This document shows, one piece after another, positions 63,310 through 64,000 of a stretch of DNA of 64,000 nucleotides; position 1 is the first letter of the stretch, and each line of letters opens with the position of its first letter. The notes below the pieces were generated by a model, which saw only the letters and a list, made by a program, of their open reading frames with translations, had not been told where the DNA came from and did not search any database. Origin of the DNA: Zwartia panacis (GTDB lineage Bacteria; Pseudomonadota; Gammaproteobacteria; Burkholderiales; Burkholderiaceae_B); contig NZ_JAUHHF010000001.1 in the NCBI RefSeq assembly GCF_030410395.1, forward strand, positions 186,001 to 250,000. The letters are read 5' to 3'. A program made the translations under genes and the position numbers.

Positions 63310-64000
63310 ATGAGCAAAAAACGCATCGTGAAGTTTGAAATCTACCGCTACGATCCAGACAAGGATGAGCGCCCTTACATGCAGAAACTCGAAGTCGAGT
63401 TGCTGCCTACCGACAAAATGCTGCTTGACGCATTGCTTCGCATCAAAATGGATGTCGATGACAGCCTGGCATTGCGTCGGTCATGCCGCGAGGGCGTTTG
63501 CGGTTCAGATGCCATGAACATCAATGGCAAAAATGGTCTGGCTTGCACCACAAACATGCTTGAACTCAAAGAGCCTGTGGTGTTGCGTCCTTTGCCAGGC
63601 CTGCCTGTCATTCGCGATTTGATCGTCGATATGACGCACTTTTTCAATCAGTACCATTCGATTCGCCCATACCTCATCAACGATACGCCTCCTCCAGAGA
63701 AGGAGCGTCTCCAGACTCCCGCTGCGCGTGAGGAGCTTGATGGGTTGTATGAGTGTATTTTGTGTGCCTGCTGTTCGACTTCCTGCCCCTCGTTCTGGTG
63801 GAATCCCGACAAATTCGTGGGTCCCGCAGGCTTGTTGCAAGCTTATCGTTTCATTGCGGACACCCGCGATCACGCGACAGCCGAACGCCTCGATAACCTA
63901 GAGGATCCGTACCGCTTGTTCCGTTGCCACACCATCATGAATTGTGTGGACGTCTGTCCAAAGGGTCTGAACCCAACCAAGGCGATTGGCAAGATCAAAG
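63310..64000 (+). CDS. sdhB: Succinate dehydrogenase iron-sulfur subunit (3' truncated by window end)
   Basis: The first 230 residues of SdhB, which carries electrons from the flavin to the membrane quinone. All cluster cysteines except any beyond the edge are visible: Cys59, Cys64 and Cys79 (2Fe-2[11 protein letters not shown]), Cys149, Cys152, Cys155 and Cys159 ([12 protein letters not shown]), and Cys206, Cys212 and Cys216. The family is about 235-240 residues long, so only a few codons are missing. The start ATG at 63310 follows sdhA by 22 bp. Confidence 0.96.
   Translation, partial: MSKKRIVKFEIYRYDPDKDERPYMQKLEVELLPTDKMLLDALLRIKMDVDDSLALRRSCREGVCGSDAMNINGKNGLACTTNMLELKEPVVLRPLPGLPVIRDLIVDMTHFFNQYHSIRPYLINDTPPPEKERLQTPAAREELDGLYECILCACCSTSCPSFWWNPDKFVGPAGLLQAYRFIADTRDHATAERLDNLEDPYRLFRCHTIMNCVDVCPKGLNPTKAIGKIK

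Overview
The window reads as a chromosomal segment of a betaproteobacterium in the Burkholderiales, most like Alcaligenaceae. The evidence is: four solitary Bug (TctC-type) solute receptors; an elongation factor P with Arg32 next to its rhamnosyltransferase EarP; the AcnD/PrpF form of the 2-methylcitrate cycle; and family proteins common in that order (DUF2863, DUF1178, TIGR02450). The genus cannot be fixed from this sequence. Coding density is high, there is one tRNA gene, and I see no insertion sequence, integrase, phage gene or CRISPR array.

Layout. 1-3.7 kb: the 3' part of an exporter ATPase/permease, a zinc-ribbon protein, a nitronate monooxygenase-like enzyme and a Bug receptor. 4.3-10.1 kb: a two-partner secretion pair whose exoprotein carries about 21 tandem six-residue repeats. 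10.2-18.4 kb: a catabolic locus of unknown substrate (two Bug receptors, RraA-type aldolase, two-subunit aconitase X, LysR regulator, two hydroxyacid dehydrogenases, enoyl-CoA hydratase homologue), followed by a ChrA transporter. 19.8-25.5 kb: egtD, senA, senB, senC and a fused binding-protein/permease gene. This is a selenoneine biosynthesis locus with a possible dedicated transporter, and it is the most notable system here. 25.5-33.1 kb: a CoA transferase, tRNA-Arg(ACG), a small regulator/membrane pair, and an AtuA-like operon with a Bug receptor, an EamA exporter and a D-hydroxyacid dehydrogenase. 33.3-43.2 kb: a nuclease, a peptide-type ABC system in which one permease and both ATPases form a single 1062-residue chain, two small Cys-rich proteins, and two LPS-core glycosyltransferases. 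43.3-46.3 kb: efp, earP and a DUF2863 gene. 46.4-64 kb: central carbon genes acnA, acnB, the prpB-prpC-acnD-prpF operon, mdh, a GntR-family regulator and sdhCDAB (sdhB cut by the window end).

How the parts work together. EgtD makes hercynine from histidine. SenC makes selenophosphate, SenB builds a selenosugar from it, and SenA joins that selenium to hercynine. In the last 18 kb, propionyl-CoA carbon passes through the methylcitrate cycle into succinate and pyruvate; Sdh, Mdh and the aconitases belong to the TCA cycle that receives it. An identical 20-bp element containing the palindrome TCTTATATAAGA lies exactly 66 bp upstream of both acnB and the gntR gene (shared with mdh), which suggests the GntR protein controls part of this block.
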